Assembly: GCF_000956595.1 (NCBI RefSeq)
Contig: NZ_JYOO01000009.1
Coordinates: forward strand, 1 to 64,000
Length of the DNA stretch: 64,000 nt
Source of the DNA: Priestia aryabhattai B8W22
GTDB taxonomy: Bacteria; Bacillota; Bacilli; Bacillales; Bacillaceae_H
Reading direction: 5' to 3'
In this document: one piece after another, positions 46,459 to 55,570 of the stretch
Layout of the letters: the number at the start of each line of letters is the position of its first letter
How positions within the stretch are numbered: the stretch's first letter is position 1
The notes under the pieces: generated by a model
The model's database searches: none
Seen by the model: only the letters and a program-made list of their open reading frames with translations
Told to the model about the DNA's origin: nothing
Program-made: the position numbers and the translations under genes

Positions 46459-46486
46459 TTCCTCATCCCCTATTATCAAAATAAAA

Positions 46487-46526
46487 ACTAATGGTATTAG
46501 TTTTTATTTTAACTAATACCATTAGT
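46487..46526. promoter_or_regulatory. Paired TetR operators
   Basis: ACTAATGGTATTAGT at 46487-46501 and its exact reverse complement ACTAATACCATTAGT at 46512-46526. Each is itself a palindrome (ACTAAT/ATTAGT), centres 25 bp apart. They sit 29-68 bases before the hydrolase start. Confidence 0.75.
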
Positions 46527-46554
46527 TTTATCAATCATATATTGAAAAAACAGT

Positions 46555-46582
46555 AAAAAAGATAGATGCACCAGCATCTATC
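46555..46582 (-). terminator. Terminator after yflT
   Basis: GATAGATGC / GCATCTATC, four-base loop, T6 on the minus strand. Confidence 0.88.
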
Positions 46583-46590
46583 TATCAAAA

Positions 46591-46929
46591 TTAAACGTCT
46601 TTTCTTTCCCCTGTAGCAGCTACCACAATCGCACTGCCTTTCTTTAACTCTTCTTCATATTTTTTTGTTTCGTCTTTTGATAAACCTAGCGAAGCCATTT
46701 TTGTTCGAAGCTCATCTTCTCTTGTTAAAAATAAACTCGCTGCTGAATGTAAAGGACCTTCTTCAGACAGTCGAATAATATTTGTGTCCGTTACTTCTGT
46801 TAAATTTTTAGAATTTTCCTTGTCATAGGTAAACACGTATACTTCATTTTTCTCAAAACCTTTATCTGCAAATTGATTAACTGCTTCGTTAATATTCGCT
46901 CCTTTTTCTACTACTTCAACATGTTTCAT
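46591..46929 (-). CDS. yflT: YflT-family general stress protein
   Basis: 112 residues with the YflT domain: VEKGANINEAVNQFADKGFEKNEVY-type N terminus, then GPLHSAASLF and LGLSKDETKKYEEELKKGSAIVVA. In B. subtilis such proteins belong to the sigma-B regulon; a sigma-B promoter is visible upstream. The molecular role is unknown. It is a single-gene unit. Confidence 0.9.
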   Translation of the reverse strand: MKHVEVVEKGANINEAVNQFADKGFEKNEVYVFTYDKENSKNLTEVTDTNIIRLSEEGPLHSAASLFLTREDELRTKMASLGLSKDETKKYEEELKKGSAIVVAATGERKDV

Positions 46930-47004
46930 TATTTATAACCTCCTGTTTCTATAGCACATCTTTCTTTTATACTTAGCAAAAGAATAAACTTCTTACTACT
47001 ATAT

Positions 47005-47028
47005 ATACCCGTTTTCAGAAAGGGAAAC
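47005..47028 (-). promoter_or_regulatory. Sigma-B promoter of yflT
   Basis: On the minus strand GTTTCC-N12-GGGTAT, a good match to GTTTAA-N12-15-GGGTAT, 76-99 bases before the yflT start. Confidence 0.75.
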
Positions 47029-47241
47029 CCGCATTTAGCGCTTTACAGAGAGTTTGAAAATTATTCTACGTTATCCTTCACTTAGATATATACCTCTTTT
47101 GATTAACGGATCTAAAACGATCCTTCAGCTAATTTTCAGCCAACATTCATAAGAAATTCATCTGCATTGCTTATCATGAGAAAGAAAAAAGACGCTAATC
47201 AGGTACTTTACACGCATAATGAATGTCTGTGTCAGAGTAAG

Positions 47242-47276
47242 CCGGATATGAATGCAGCAATTCATATTCGGTTTTT
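47242..47276 (+). terminator. Terminator-like hairpin in the gabP leader
   Basis: CCGGATATGAAT / ATTCATATTCGG with a six-base loop and T6, 100 bases before the gabP-like start. It could be an attenuator or end a short upstream transcript. No riboswitch consensus was recognised; the rest of this 446-bp gap shows only the yflT promoter. Confidence 0.65.
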
Positions 47277-47375
47277 TACATGAAAGAACTTCTAACAACA
47301 TCCTGTCCTTGCACCTTATAACATACTATAATTCTCCATATTAACTAAAAATTCAGGTTATATAGGAGGTCACAA

Positions 47376-48767
47376 ATGAACAGCCATCCACAGCCACAGT
47401 TAAAAAAAGAGTTAAAAATCCGGCACATTACCATGATTTCTCTTGGAGGAATTATTGGGGCTGGATTGTTTATCGGAAGCGGATCACTCATTAACACCGC
47501 TGGCCCGGGCTCTATCTTTTCGTACGCATTTGCTGGTTTGCTCGTTATTTTAGTCATGCGAATGCTTGGCGAAATGTCTACTGCAAATCCTTCCAGCGGT
47601 TCGTTTTCCACTTATGCAAAAGAGGCATTAGGCCCGTGGGCCGGCTACACGATTGGCTGGCTCTACTGGTTTTTCTGGGTTATCGTTATTGCTGTTGAAG
47701 CCATTGCGGGTGCAAATATTATTCAATACTGGTTCCCGTCTTTGCCGTCTTGGGGAGTCAGCCTGGCTCTTACTTTTTTATTAACGATGACCAATCTGTA
47801 CTCTGTTAAATCTTTCGGTGAATTTGAATATTGGTTTTCACTCATTAAAGTTGTTAGCATCGTTCTTTTTTTACTTTTAGGTATAGCTATTATTTGCGGA
47901 TTTATTCCAGGAATCGATTCTCCCGGCACTTCCAACCTTTTGCACAAAGGCGGCTTTTTACCGAATGGAATTAGTTCTGTATTTTTAGGCATTGCCCTTG
48001 TCATGTTCTCCTTTATGGGAACAGAAATTGTCGCAACGGCGGCAGGTGAATCTTCTCAGCCTGAAAAAGCCATTACCATCGCGACCAATACCGTTATTTA
48101 TCGCATTTTGTTTTTCTATTTAGGATCTATTTTTATTTTAGTAACCGTGCTTCCATGGAATTCATCAAGCCTAATGAAAAGTCCATTTGTATCTATTCTT
48201 GAATTAGTGAATATACCGGCCGCAGCTCAAATTATGAACTTTATTATTTTAACAGCTGTTCTTTCCTGTCTGAATTCTGGTCTATATACAAGTTCTCGTA
48301 TGTTGTTTTCCATGTCTCAAAATGGTGATGCGCCAAAAAGCTTTTCAAAATTAAATAAAAAGGGCGTACCGGTTAGCGCGATATTAGCTTGTACAGTTAT
48401 CTCGTACATCAGCGTCATCTTTAACTACATTTCACCGGACAAAATCTTTCTATTCTTGGTAAATGCATCAGGTGGCGTAGCACTTCTTGTCTATCTGGTT
48501 ATTGCATTTTCACAGATTAAAATGAGAAAAAAATATGAAAAAGAAAATCCTGAAGCATTAAAAATTAAAATGTGGTTATTTCCTTACTTAACTTACGCTA
48601 CAATCCTTGCCATCACTAGTATTTTTATTGCCATGGCATTTATTGATTCATTACGTTCCCAGTTCTTCTTAACTCTTTTAATTGCTGTACTCGTCGTAGG
48701 TTCTTTTTTCTTTCAGCGTACCAAAATGACGAGCGGCTTAGCAACAAAAGAAAATACATCAAAATAA
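47376..48767 (+). CDS. Amino acid permease, GabP-like (APC family)
   Basis: 463 residues and 12 membrane segments. It follows the amino-acid permease pattern: MISLGGIIGAGLFIGSGSLI at the start, ARPSSG-like NPSSGSFSTYAKEALGPWAG, GWLYWFFWVIVIAVEAIAG and FSFMGTEIVATAAGESSQP. It is strikingly like B. subtilis GabP (gamma-aminobutyrate permease), including YSVKSFGEFEYWFSLIKVV. AGGAGG precedes ATG. No gabT/gabD genes are beside it, so the substrate is open. Its stop codon overlaps the first bases of the second repeat copy. Confidence 0.88.
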   Translation: MNSHPQPQLKKELKIRHITMISLGGIIGAGLFIGSGSLINTAGPGSIFSYAFAGLLVILVMRMLGEMSTANPSSGSFSTYAKEALGPWAGYTIGWLYWFFWVIVIAVEAIAGANIIQYWFPSLPSWGVSLALTFLLTMTNLYSVKSFGEFEYWFSLIKVVSIVLFLLLGIAIICGFIPGIDSPGTSNLLHKGGFLPNGISSVFLGIALVMFSFMGTEIVATAAGESSQPEKAITIATNTVIYRILFFYLGSIFILVTVLPWNSSSLMKSPFVSILELVNIPAAAQIMNFIILTAVLSCLNSGLYTSSRMLFSMSQNGDAPKSFSKLNKKGVPVSAILACTVISYISVIFNYISPDKIFLFLVNASGGVALLVYLVIAFSQIKMRKKYEKENPEALKIKMWLFPYLTYATILAITSIFIAMAFIDSLRSQFFLTLLIAVLVVGSFFFQRTKMTSGLATKENTSK

Positions 48768-49099
48768 AAGAGGTTGAGACATAACGAAATGAATCCAACC
48801 TAAAGATGAACAAATGAGATAGATGAGCTGGACTGCTTATTACACCGCAGTTGATTTCCGTGCAAGGCTTCGCTTTCCGCGGGCGGCCGCTGAGCCTCCT
48901 CGTCGCTTGTGCTCCTGCGGGGTCTCATCTGTTCCGCTGTTCCCGCAGGAGTCTTCGCCTTGCCCTCCAATCACCTGCTAGAAGGAACGAAACAGATGAA
49001 ACTATATTCACCATCAAAAAAACGAACCACGAATCAAACATATTGATTAATGGTTCGTTTTTCACTTGAACTAAAATACTTTTGTTCCAGCCTCTTTTT
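48766..49099. repeat. Dispersed structured intergenic repeat, copy 2
   Basis: About 334 bp with ends AAAAGAGGTTGAGACATAA and TTTTGTTCCAGCCTCTTTTT, nearly inverted copies of each other and matching copy 1. The core TTTCCGCGGGCGGCCG is identical. The terminal hairpin has other bases (AAAACGAACCA at 49019-49029 with TGGTTCGTTTT at 49051-49061), yet still pairs fully. It fills the whole gap between two convergent genes, touching both. Confidence 0.87.
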
Positions 49100-49101
49100 A
49101 T

Positions 49102-49731
49102 TTAACGAGATAAATCTCCTACAATTTTTGTTCCGTGTAATTCAGCTGCTTTTGTTTCTGTCATAACTTGACCCGCATTTCCTTCATGAATTCCTCCGCC
49201 GGGCAAAATAATAATACGGTCACCGGCGTATGCAATCAGTTCTCGAATCACCTGCAAGTTTTGAAGAGCAGATCTTTTCCCTCCCTTAGTTAAAATACGG
49301 TCTGCTCCCAGTTCACTAAGTACATCAATGGCTTTATATTTATCATGAAGTTCATCAAATGCCATATGAAACGTAACGCTTAAAGGACGAGCTTCTGTTA
49401 TTAAATCTTTAGTGCGCCCGTAATCAATTTCACTTTCTTCTGTTAAAATACCAAATACTACTCCATTTATTCCAAGGTCTTTACATGCTTTAACGTCTTT
49501 TTTCATAATTTGAAATTCTGCCTCGGAATATACAAAGTTGCCGCTTCTTGGGCGAATAATCACATTGATATCTGTATCAAGATGTTCGCTTGCATATTGA
49601 ATGGTGCCGTAACTTGGCGTAGTGCCTCCTTGACTAAGATTGTCACATAATTCAATGCGGTCTGCTCCTAGCTTTTCGGCTTTTTTTGCCTGCTCATATC
49701 CCTCTACACACGCTTCTTTTATGTACTTCAT
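49102..49731 (-). CDS. cutC: CutC-family copper homeostasis protein
   Basis: About 209 residues in a TIM-barrel pattern: GADRIELCDNLSQGGTTPSYG, NVIIRPRSGNFVYSE, LGINGVVFGILT, VTFHMAFDELHD, RILTKGGKRSALQ and IILPGGGI, all CutC signatures. The metal role is disputed. GGAGTTGAGAGT precedes the ATG at 49731; an upstream in-frame start at 49770 lacks a ribosome-binding site and would overlap the dbpA terminator. Confidence 0.92.
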   Translation of the reverse strand: MKYIKEACVEGYEQAKKAEKLGADRIELCDNLSQGGTTPSYGTIQYASEHLDTDINVIIRPRSGNFVYSEAEFQIMKKDVKACKDLGINGVVFGILTEESEIDYGRTKDLITEARPLSVTFHMAFDELHDKYKAIDVLSELGADRILTKGGKRSALQNLQVIRELIAYAGDRIIILPGGGIHEGNAGQVMTETKAAELHGTKIVGDLSR

Positions 49732-49763
49732 ACTCTCAACTCCTTTATTGGCTGTATAAATAA

Positions 49764-49788
49764 AGCCCATCTTTAAAAAGATGGACTT
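49764..49788 (-). terminator. Terminator after dbpA
   Basis: CCATCTTT / AAAGATGG hairpin followed on the minus strand by GGCTTTATTTAT. Confidence 0.7.
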
Positions 49789-49795
49789 CTTCCTG

Positions 49796-51241
49796 CTATT
49801 TAATCGCTTTATGAACTTTTAAATTCTTTCCTTTAATTGTTTTGTTTTTCATTGCTTGTAATACTTTGGGACCTTTTCCATTCAAAATCTCCACATACGA
49901 GACATTTTCTTGAATCGTAATAATTCCAATATCGTCTGCGGTTACTCCGTCTAATTTCGCAATTGTTCCTACAAAATCAACCGCTCTAATTTTCTTTTTC
50001 TTTCCTCCGTTAAAATACAGCTTCATAATGTCTTTATTTAATGACTCGCTTTTATCTTTTTTAACTTCTGGACGCTCATTGATTTTTTCAGTAAAAGCGG
50101 ATGCTGCCTGCTGTACTTCTTCTTTGGAAGGAGGAGTGGATGTTGGAATTGAAAAACCGATATATTCTTCAATTTCCGATAGCATTCTCTCTTCATAAGG
50201 CGTTACAAATGTGATAGCTTTCCCTTTTTTACCCGCACGTCCCGTTCTTCCTGTACGGTGAACGTAGCTTTCTTTTTCTAGCGGAAGGTCGTAGTTAATA
50301 ACGTGCGTGATATTATCAATATCAATTCCTCTCGCAGCTACATCTGTCGCCACTAAATAGCGGAATTTCCCTTTTTTGAAATCATTCATAACGTCAAAAC
50401 GGTCTTCTTGCACCATTGCCCCGTGAATTTTATCACAAGGATATCCAAGATCATCTAAATCATCTAACAGCGTATTTACCTGCTCTTGCGTGCGGCAAAA
50501 AATGATGCAGCTGTCCGGGTTTTCTACTGTAGTTACGGCTTTCAGCAGTTCAAATTTACGTTCATTTTCTACTGTTATAACAGAATGGTCAATCGTGCTT
50601 GTTGTTAATCCGTTCGCTTTGATTTCAACATCAACTGGCTTCTTCATATATTTGCGAGACAGCTCTTCAATATCTTCAGGAAGCGTAGCTGAGAAAAGCA
50701 TCGTTACACGCTCACTAGGAAGACGTTGAATAATTGCTTCTACTTGGTCAATAAAGCCCATATTCAGCATTTCATCGGCTTCATCGATAACCAAATAACG
50801 AATTTTCTCTAATGCAAGCGTTTCTTTTTCTATATGATCAAGCACTCGTCCAGGCGTACCTACAACGATATGTGTTTTTTGCTTTAACTCTACTTTTTGC
50901 TTAGCAAATGGTGATTTACCGTACACAGCAGCTGCTTTAATTCGCTTAAAACGGCCGATATTGGTAATGTCTTCTTTTACCTGTGCAGCCAGCTCTCGTG
51001 TAGGTGTTAACACTAACGCCTGTGGTTTATTTTCTTCCCAATTAACTAATTCACACAGTGGAATACCAAAGGAAGCCGTTTTTCCACTCCCTGTTTGAGA
51101 CTTCACGACCACATCTCTTTCTTCTAGCGCGATGGGAAGCACCTTGCTTTGTACTTCCGTAGGATTATTGTATTGCAGGCTAGAAAGTGCCTTAACTACC
51201 TTATCGCTAAGACCATATTGACTAAAACTTCTTTGATTCAT
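49796..51241 (-). CDS. dbpA: DEAD-box RNA helicase DbpA (YxiN)
   Basis: 481 residues. Helicase motifs in order: Q motif ([13 protein letters not shown]), Walker [48 protein letters not shown] and HRTGRTGR. The C-terminal 75 residues ([20 protein letters not shown], then [11 protein letters not shown]) are the DbpA RNA-binding domain, which in YxiN binds hairpin 92 of 23S rRNA. A role in large-subunit assembly follows from the family. Confidence 0.95.
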   Translation of the reverse strand: MNQRSFSQYGLSDKVVKALSSLQYNNPTEVQSKVLPIALEERDVVVKSQTGSGKTASFGIPLCELVNWEENKPQALVLTPTRELAAQVKEDITNIGRFKRIKAAAVYGKSPFAKQKVELKQKTHIVVGTPGRVLDHIEKETLALEKIRYLVIDEADEMLNMGFIDQVEAIIQRLPSERVTMLFSATLPEDIEELSRKYMKKPVDVEIKANGLTTSTIDHSVITVENERKFELLKAVTTVENPDSCIIFCRTQEQVNTLLDDLDDLGYPCDKIHGAMVQEDRFDVMNDFKKGKFRYLVATDVAARGIDIDNITHVINYDLPLEKESYVHRTGRTGRAGKKGKAITFVTPYEERMLSEIEEYIGFSIPTSTPPSKEEVQQAASAFTEKINERPEVKKDKSESLNKDIMKLYFNGGKKKKIRAVDFVGTIAKLDGVTADDIGIITIQENVSYVEILNGKGPKVLQAMKNKTIKGKNLKVHKAIK

Positions 51242-51431
51242 TTTGTACCCTCATTTATTTTAAATTAGTGATTATCTTTATCATGACCTGATGCACTATG
51301 TTTCATTATACTTTAATTCTTCTATACGCGCTCAAAATTTCAAATCACACAAGCCGCTTTTGGATATACACTCATTTTTGAATTCAAACTTATTTTCAGT
51401 TCATACACCTGTAATATAAAAAGTCAGTAAA

Positions 51432-51785
51432 CTAACAAATAGTAAGGTAATAGTGAGAACTATCACTGGCTTGTTTTGAATATGTAGCATAATCCGTATA
51501 ATCTATCCACTTGTATCTTTCTAATTTCCTTTCTAGCTTTTCACTAATTTCATCTTCAATCTCATGCATGAAAGCAACCGTTTCGTAAATGGTCATCCCA
51601 AATCGATTAGCTGCTTGGTGATGAGGAGAGTGTTCTTTGAGAAGTGTCAAAAACTGCGCTTTTGTTTCGGCCTGCTGTGCTAAACGATCTTCGACTCCTT
51701 CAATGAATTGATATAACATTCGTTTATTACTAGGAAGAGAAGCAATAATATCTCTTGCAAAAACCTCCATCATCTTTTCATTCAT
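51432..51785 (-). CDS. Conserved-looking hypothetical protein
   Basis: 117 residues from ATG at 51785 (GGAG upstream). It is helical and charged, with NRFGMTIYETVAFMHEIEDEI, which could be a helix-turn-helix-like segment, then ERKLERYKWIDYTDYAT. No family was recognised. It lies alone between dbpA and the tRNA gene. A DNA-binding role is a guess. Confidence 0.7.
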   Translation of the reverse strand: MNEKMMEVFARDIIASLPSNKRMLYQFIEGVEDRLAQQAETKAQFLTLLKEHSPHHQAANRFGMTIYETVAFMHEIEDEISEKLERKLERYKWIDYTDYATYSKQASDSSHYYLTIC

Positions 51786-51901
51786 GGTCACTCCACCCTT
51801 CACCTTTATAACCAATCATCTTTTTATTCATTTTAAACGTAATGATTACGATTTACAATATAAAATTCTTTTTATATCTTGCACCTTCACTAAATAAAGA
51901 G

Positions 51902-51936
51902 AAAAGCCGCTCTCTTATTAATAAGAAAACGGCTTT
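51902..51936 (-). terminator. Terminator after the tRNA gene
   Basis: AAAGCCG...CGGCTTTT with an inner palindrome TCTTATTAATAAGA; immediately 3' of the tRNA. Confidence 0.8.
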
Positions 51937-51940
51937 GGTA

Positions 51941-52012
51941 TGAGCGATGAGGGATTCGAACCCCCGACCCCATCCCTGTCAAGGATGTATTCTCCCACTG
52001 AACTAATCGCTC
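51941..52012 (-). tRNA. tRNA-Val (anticodon GAC)
   Basis: 72 nt folding as a cloverleaf: acceptor GAGCGAT/ATCGCTC with A discriminator, short D arm, anticodon stem CATCC/GGATG with loop TTGACAG (anticodon GAC, reading GUC/GUU), and T loop TTCGAAT. CCA is not encoded. The D arm TAGTTCAGTGGGAGAAT and variable loop resemble bacterial tRNA-Gly more than typical tRNA-Val. It is a lone gene with a consensus promoter upstream and a terminator downstream. Confidence 0.9.
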
Positions 52013-52030
52013 GTGATATGTATTGACTAT

Positions 52031-52060
52031 ATTATAGAAAGAGTTATCCAATTTTGTCAA
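52031..52060 (-). promoter_or_regulatory. Consensus sigma-A promoter of the tRNA gene
   Basis: On the minus strand TTGACA-N18-TATAAT, both boxes perfect, 19 bases before the mature tRNA 5' end. Confidence 0.88.
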
Positions 52061-52142
52061 CTATTTTTCCACAGTTCCCAAGTTGGAAGAATCATCTTTA
52101 CTTTTGATAAAATAAAAACATGCCGTAAAGGAGCGTGACGGG

Positions 52143-52760
52143 ATGAAAGCGCATGCTGAATTTTATTTTGATTTTGTCTGTCCACTATGTTTTCTAGCCG
52201 CTAAGCCTTTAAGAGAAGTCAGTAAAGAACAAAAAGCTGAGATTGAATGGAAGCCTTTTGAACTTTGTCCTGAGCCAACCCAACAGATGGAGCAAGTAGA
52301 AGATTTTTTAGAGAGACCTTGGAATCGATCGATAGCTCCCTTAGCACAACAGCTACACGTAGAAATGAAGATGCCGGACATGTCCGCAGTCCCGCGCACT
52401 CATTTAGCGCATGAAGGTTTTCATTTTGCTAAAAAACATGGTCAAGAAAGTACCTATGTAGATGCTGTTTTTAAAGCTTATTGGGAAGATGAAAAAGATA
52501 TTAGCCAGATTGAAGTCTTAGCAGAAATCGCTGATTCTCTGCATTTAGATAAAGAGATATTTACGCGTATCTTAAAAGACCGGACGTTTGAACAAGTTCA
52601 TAAAGATAGCTTAGCTTATGCCTATGAAGACGCTCATGTAACGGAGGTACCAACTTTAAAAATTGGCAGCCGCGTACTGCAAGGGTTTGCTTCCAAAGAA
52701 ACAGTCAAAAAAGCGCTGTTGCATGAACATTCTGCTAAGCTTGAAGACCGAGAGAAATGA
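52143..52760 (+). CDS. DsbA-family (FrnE-like) thiol oxidoreductase
   Basis: 205 residues, thioredoxin fold with inserted helices. The active-site motif is CPLC in FDFVCPLCFLAAKPL near the N terminus; the cis-proline region is VTEVPTLKIG. There is no signal peptide, so it is cytosolic like FrnE/2-hydroxychromene isomerase relatives. GGAGCGTGACGGG precedes the ATG. The next gene, nat, starts 20 bases later and is probably co-transcribed. Confidence 0.9.
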   Translation: MKAHAEFYFDFVCPLCFLAAKPLREVSKEQKAEIEWKPFELCPEPTQQMEQVEDFLERPWNRSIAPLAQQLHVEMKMPDMSAVPRTHLAHEGFHFAKKHGQESTYVDAVFKAYWEDEKDISQIEVLAEIADSLHLDKEIFTRILKDRTFEQVHKDSLAYAYEDAHVTEVPTLKIGSRVLQGFASKETVKKALLHEHSAKLEDREK

Positions 52761-52780
52761 TTTACTAAGAGGTGCATTTG

Positions 52781-53536
52781 ATGAATATTACTTATTATTT
52801 TAGTCGGTTTTTAGCTAAGAAACCGGATAGCCCAACGTATGAAAGCTTAGCTGCTTTACAGAACAAGCACATGCTTCATGTTCCTTTTGAGAACTTAGAC
52901 GTTTTGTCTCAAACCCCTATTATCATTGATTTAGAACGGATTTTTCAAAAAGTAGTTGTGAATTTGCGTGGAGGATTTTGCTATGAATTAAACGGCCTAT
53001 TTGGCTGGCTGTTAAAAGAAAGCGGATATGAAGTCTCTTACGTTTCAGCTACCGTCAAAAAACCCGACGGAACGTGGACAATTGAAGGGAGTCACGCTAC
53101 AAACCTTGTGACGGTTGAAAATCAGTCTTACATCGTAGACGTTGGATTTGGAGATTCTGTTCGCAAGCCAATGCCTTTAAATGGCGAAGTAGTAAGAGAT
53201 GTAAGCGGCTCTTATCGTATGACAAACGTTGCTGAGCATATGTATGATTTGCAGCGATGGGAAGATGATGTATGGAAAACGCTGTACCGTGTGTCTACGC
53301 TTTCTAAGAAACTGACTGACTTTACTCCTATGTGTGAGTTCAATCAAACGTCAGCCGATTCTCCGTTTGTACACAATCGTCTTGTTACTATCGCAACATC
53401 TACAGGGCGCATTACCCTCTCTGGTGAAACGCTAACTGTAACAGATGGTGGGAAAAAGACGAAAAGGAACGTTTCAGAAGAAGAAATACCTGATATTTTA
53501 CAAAATCATTTTTATATTATTAAAGGATTTTATTAA
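52781..53536 (+). CDS. nat: Arylamine N-acetyltransferase
   Basis: 251 residues. The catalytic triad is visible: Cys in LRGGFCYELNGLFG, His in EGSHATNLV and Asp in IVDVGFGDS. Such enzymes acetylate arylamines and hydrazines from acetyl-CoA. The ATG at 52781 lies six bases after AGAGGTG and is preferred to a GTG nine bases upstream inside that site. Confidence 0.94.
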   Translation: MNITYYFSRFLAKKPDSPTYESLAALQNKHMLHVPFENLDVLSQTPIIIDLERIFQKVVVNLRGGFCYELNGLFGWLLKESGYEVSYVSATVKKPDGTWTIEGSHATNLVTVENQSYIVDVGFGDSVRKPMPLNGEVVRDVSGSYRMTNVAEHMYDLQRWEDDVWKTLYRVSTLSKKLTDFTPMCEFNQTSADSPFVHNRLVTIATSTGRITLSGETLTVTDGGKKTKRNVSEEEIPDILQNHFYIIKGFY

Positions 53537-53550
53537 TATGTCCTTACACA

Positions 53551-53581
53551 AAAAAACCGGCCTCTTATGGGGCCGGTTTTT
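53551..53581. terminator. Bidirectional terminator between nat and the Lrp gene
   Basis: AAAAAACCGGCC / GGCCGGTTTTT. The stop codon of the Lrp gene lies inside the hairpin. Confidence 0.9.
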
Positions 53582-54014
53582 GTATAGGGCTAATCATCCT
53601 GTTTTCTACAGGCGACTTTAAAATAATTGAGGTATTCACATTTCCATAAGGAATCAGTTCATCCACGAGCATTCTAAGTCCATCCATTCCAGACACGGCT
53701 GCTTTGATAAAGTAAGAAACCGGCCCCGTTACGCGATGACATTCAAGCACGTCTTCATTTTGCTCAATAAAGTCTTCAAATTCCTCTGGTTTTCTTTTTA
53801 ATTCGCTTACTTGAATAAACAGCTGTGTATCTCTTCCTAAAGCTTTCGGAGACACCGTAGCGCTGAAACGCTGAATCACTCCTCGTTCCTGAAGACGCTG
53901 CAGCCTTTCTGATACGCTTGGACGGCTAAGAGCAAGCTTTTTTGATAAATCACTAATCGTCATACGCCCGTCTCTTTGCAAAATAAACAATAATTGTGCA
54001 TCGATTTGATCCAT
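53565..54014 (-). CDS. Lrp/AsnC-family transcriptional regulator
   Basis: About 149 residues: HTH (MTISDLSKKLALSRPSVSERLQRL) then a RAM ligand-binding domain (LECHRVTGPVSYFIKAAV, VNTSIILKSP). GGAAGG lies just before ATG at 54014; the in-frame start at 54032 is less likely. It is divergent from a YitT-family membrane protein gene, which it may control. Confidence 0.9.
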   Translation of the reverse strand: MDQIDAQLLFILQRDGRMTISDLSKKLALSRPSVSERLQRLQERGVIQRFSATVSPKALGRDTQLFIQVSELKRKPEEFEDFIEQNEDVLECHRVTGPVSYFIKAAVSGMDGLRMLVDELIPYGNVNTSIILKSPVENRMISPIQKPAP

Positions 54015-54186
54015 ACAAACCCTTCCTTTCAAAATGAATATAATAAATAAAATCTTTATTCAAGTTGATAACAGAACAAGTATTATTTCCTTCATTTATA
54101 CATGTGTTTTCTTTATTTAATATCCTATCATTAAAGTAGATAATTGAAAATGAAAATTCCGAAAAAACAAACAAAGGGGTTTATTT

Positions 54187-54807
54187 ATGAAAAAAGTTTT
54201 ATGGATTATTCTTGGATGTACGATTGCAAGTATTGGTGTTCTTATCTTGCGGCACTCTCACGTCGTGACGGGGGGAACAGCTGGTCTGTCTCTTAGCTTG
54301 TCATATGCCCTTCCTTTATCGTTTGCGGTGATCTTTTTTCTCATTAATATTCCGTTTTATCTCTTTTCCTTCTTTCAAATGGGATGGAAATTTACCGTCA
54401 CAACTATAGGATCAGTGTCTTTGCTATCACTTCTCACTTCACTCGATCACTTGCTTCCTGCTTTTACACTTCCTAGCCTGATGGGTGCTGTTACGGGTGG
54501 ACTAATTGCCGGTCTTGGCTTATCCATTTTATTTATGAACGGAGCTTCTCTCGGCGGTGCTAATATTCTCGCGTTATTCGCGCAGCGAAAATTCGGTTGG
54601 GATCCTGGAAAAGTGAATTTTTCATTTGATTTCCTTGTCGTGCTGTCGAGCATGTATTCAATTGGATTTTCAAAAGGAATTTTCTCTGTTATGTCCATTG
54701 CGATTACAGGGTTTGTCATAAGCTATTTCAAGCAAAAAATTGCTTTACACAATCAACCGACACCCACTGCTGCCACACAGCCTTTAGATAATGTGCTTTC
54801 TAAATAA
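54187..54807 (+). CDS. YitT-family membrane protein
   Basis: 206 residues with five to six membrane segments, including the YitT signature HVVTGGTAGLSLSLSYALP and the GASLGGANILALFAQRKFGWDPG stretch (residues about 118-140). The family's function is unknown; transport has been suggested. Divergence from an Lrp regulator hints at amino-acid-linked control. Confidence 0.88.
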   Translation: MKKVLWIILGCTIASIGVLILRHSHVVTGGTAGLSLSLSYALPLSFAVIFFLINIPFYLFSFFQMGWKFTVTTIGSVSLLSLLTSLDHLLPAFTLPSLMGAVTGGLIAGLGLSILFMNGASLGGANILALFAQRKFGWDPGKVNFSFDFLVVLSSMYSIGFSKGIFSVMSIAITGFVISYFKQKIALHNQPTPTAATQPLDNVLSK

Positions 54808-54842
54808 AAAACACGATTTAGCTGTGACTAAATCGTGTTTTT
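54806..54842. terminator. Terminator after the YitT-family gene
   Basis: AAAAACACGATTTAG / CTAAATCGTGTTTTT, a perfect 15-bp stem with a six-base loop; also serves the convergent DUF1349 gene. Confidence 0.92.
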
Positions 54843-54845
54843 CGT

Positions 54846-55457
54846 TTAAAGCTTTTCTACTTTTATAAAATCAAATTGGGCTTCATATCCTTCTCCTTGA
54901 GGACTACAAGCGTAAACTCCAACTTGAACAGGTTCTTTGGATGAGTGCAATAAGTGAGCGAGTCGGAGCTGAGTCCAGGAATCTCCATCACTTGAATAAC
55001 AAACGGTGTAATCATCGTTTTTGCGCTGAATTTTAAAATAAAGCGCTGATTTGTTTTGAGTAAAATTTTGGCTGGACCAATCTGAGAAGCCCTGGTTGGT
55101 TACGACTGCTCCTAATTGGTTAGGTCCATCGGGATTGTATTCAACTGACGTTTTGATCCACGTATCTTTTGATACACGAATCATGAGACCTGCTTGATCG
55201 TAGCGATTAACTGGATATGTATGCACCTTGGTCATGATTTCAAAGTCGCCTTCTACTTCACGGTAAAGAAAGTGTCCATTGTCCGCTTCAAAGCCATAAT
55301 GAGTCCGCTGCCAAAAATCTGTTTTAGCGTCCGTTTTAATCACTAATCGATTCGTTTCCGTATCAATTTGAAATTGAGCTGGTGGACAATACCAAGAAAC
55401 GTCTGAATCTAATTTTCCTTCTGAAAAGTTTGTGAAAAATACTAGTTGATTACTCAC
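54846..55457 (-). CDS. DUF1349 concanavalin-like protein
   Basis: 203 residues in a beta-sandwich pattern, with FWQRTHYGFEADNGHFLY, YDQAGLMIRVSKDTWIKTSVEYN and VGVYACSPQGEGYEAQF, typical of DUF1349 (regulation-of-enolase-like) proteins. No signal peptide. Such domains bind or process carbohydrates in some proteins; the role here is unknown. Confidence 0.88.
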   Translation of the reverse strand: MSNQLVFFTNFSEGKLDSDVSWYCPPAQFQIDTETNRLVIKTDAKTDFWQRTHYGFEADNGHFLYREVEGDFEIMTKVHTYPVNRYDQAGLMIRVSKDTWIKTSVEYNPDGPNQLGAVVTNQGFSDWSSQNFTQNKSALYFKIQRKNDDYTVCYSSDGDSWTQLRLAHLLHSSKEPVQVGVYACSPQGEGYEAQFDFIKVEKL

Positions 55458-55570
55458 TCTCTGTCATTCCCTTCTTAGAAGCTATTGTTCTTCTATTTCT
55501 ATTTTGCCATAATTTAACGAATAAATAAAATATTTTGATTATTTTTCTAGTAAATTCTTTTCTTTCATAA

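Noticed and set aside
47189-47283. A short frame beginning MRKKKDANQVLY before gabP
   Set aside because: No ribosome-binding site, and it runs through the terminator hairpin.
48851-49069. Open frame inside repeat copy 2 (and one on the other strand in copy 1)
   Set aside because: The frames are not conserved between copies; they result from the GC-rich core.
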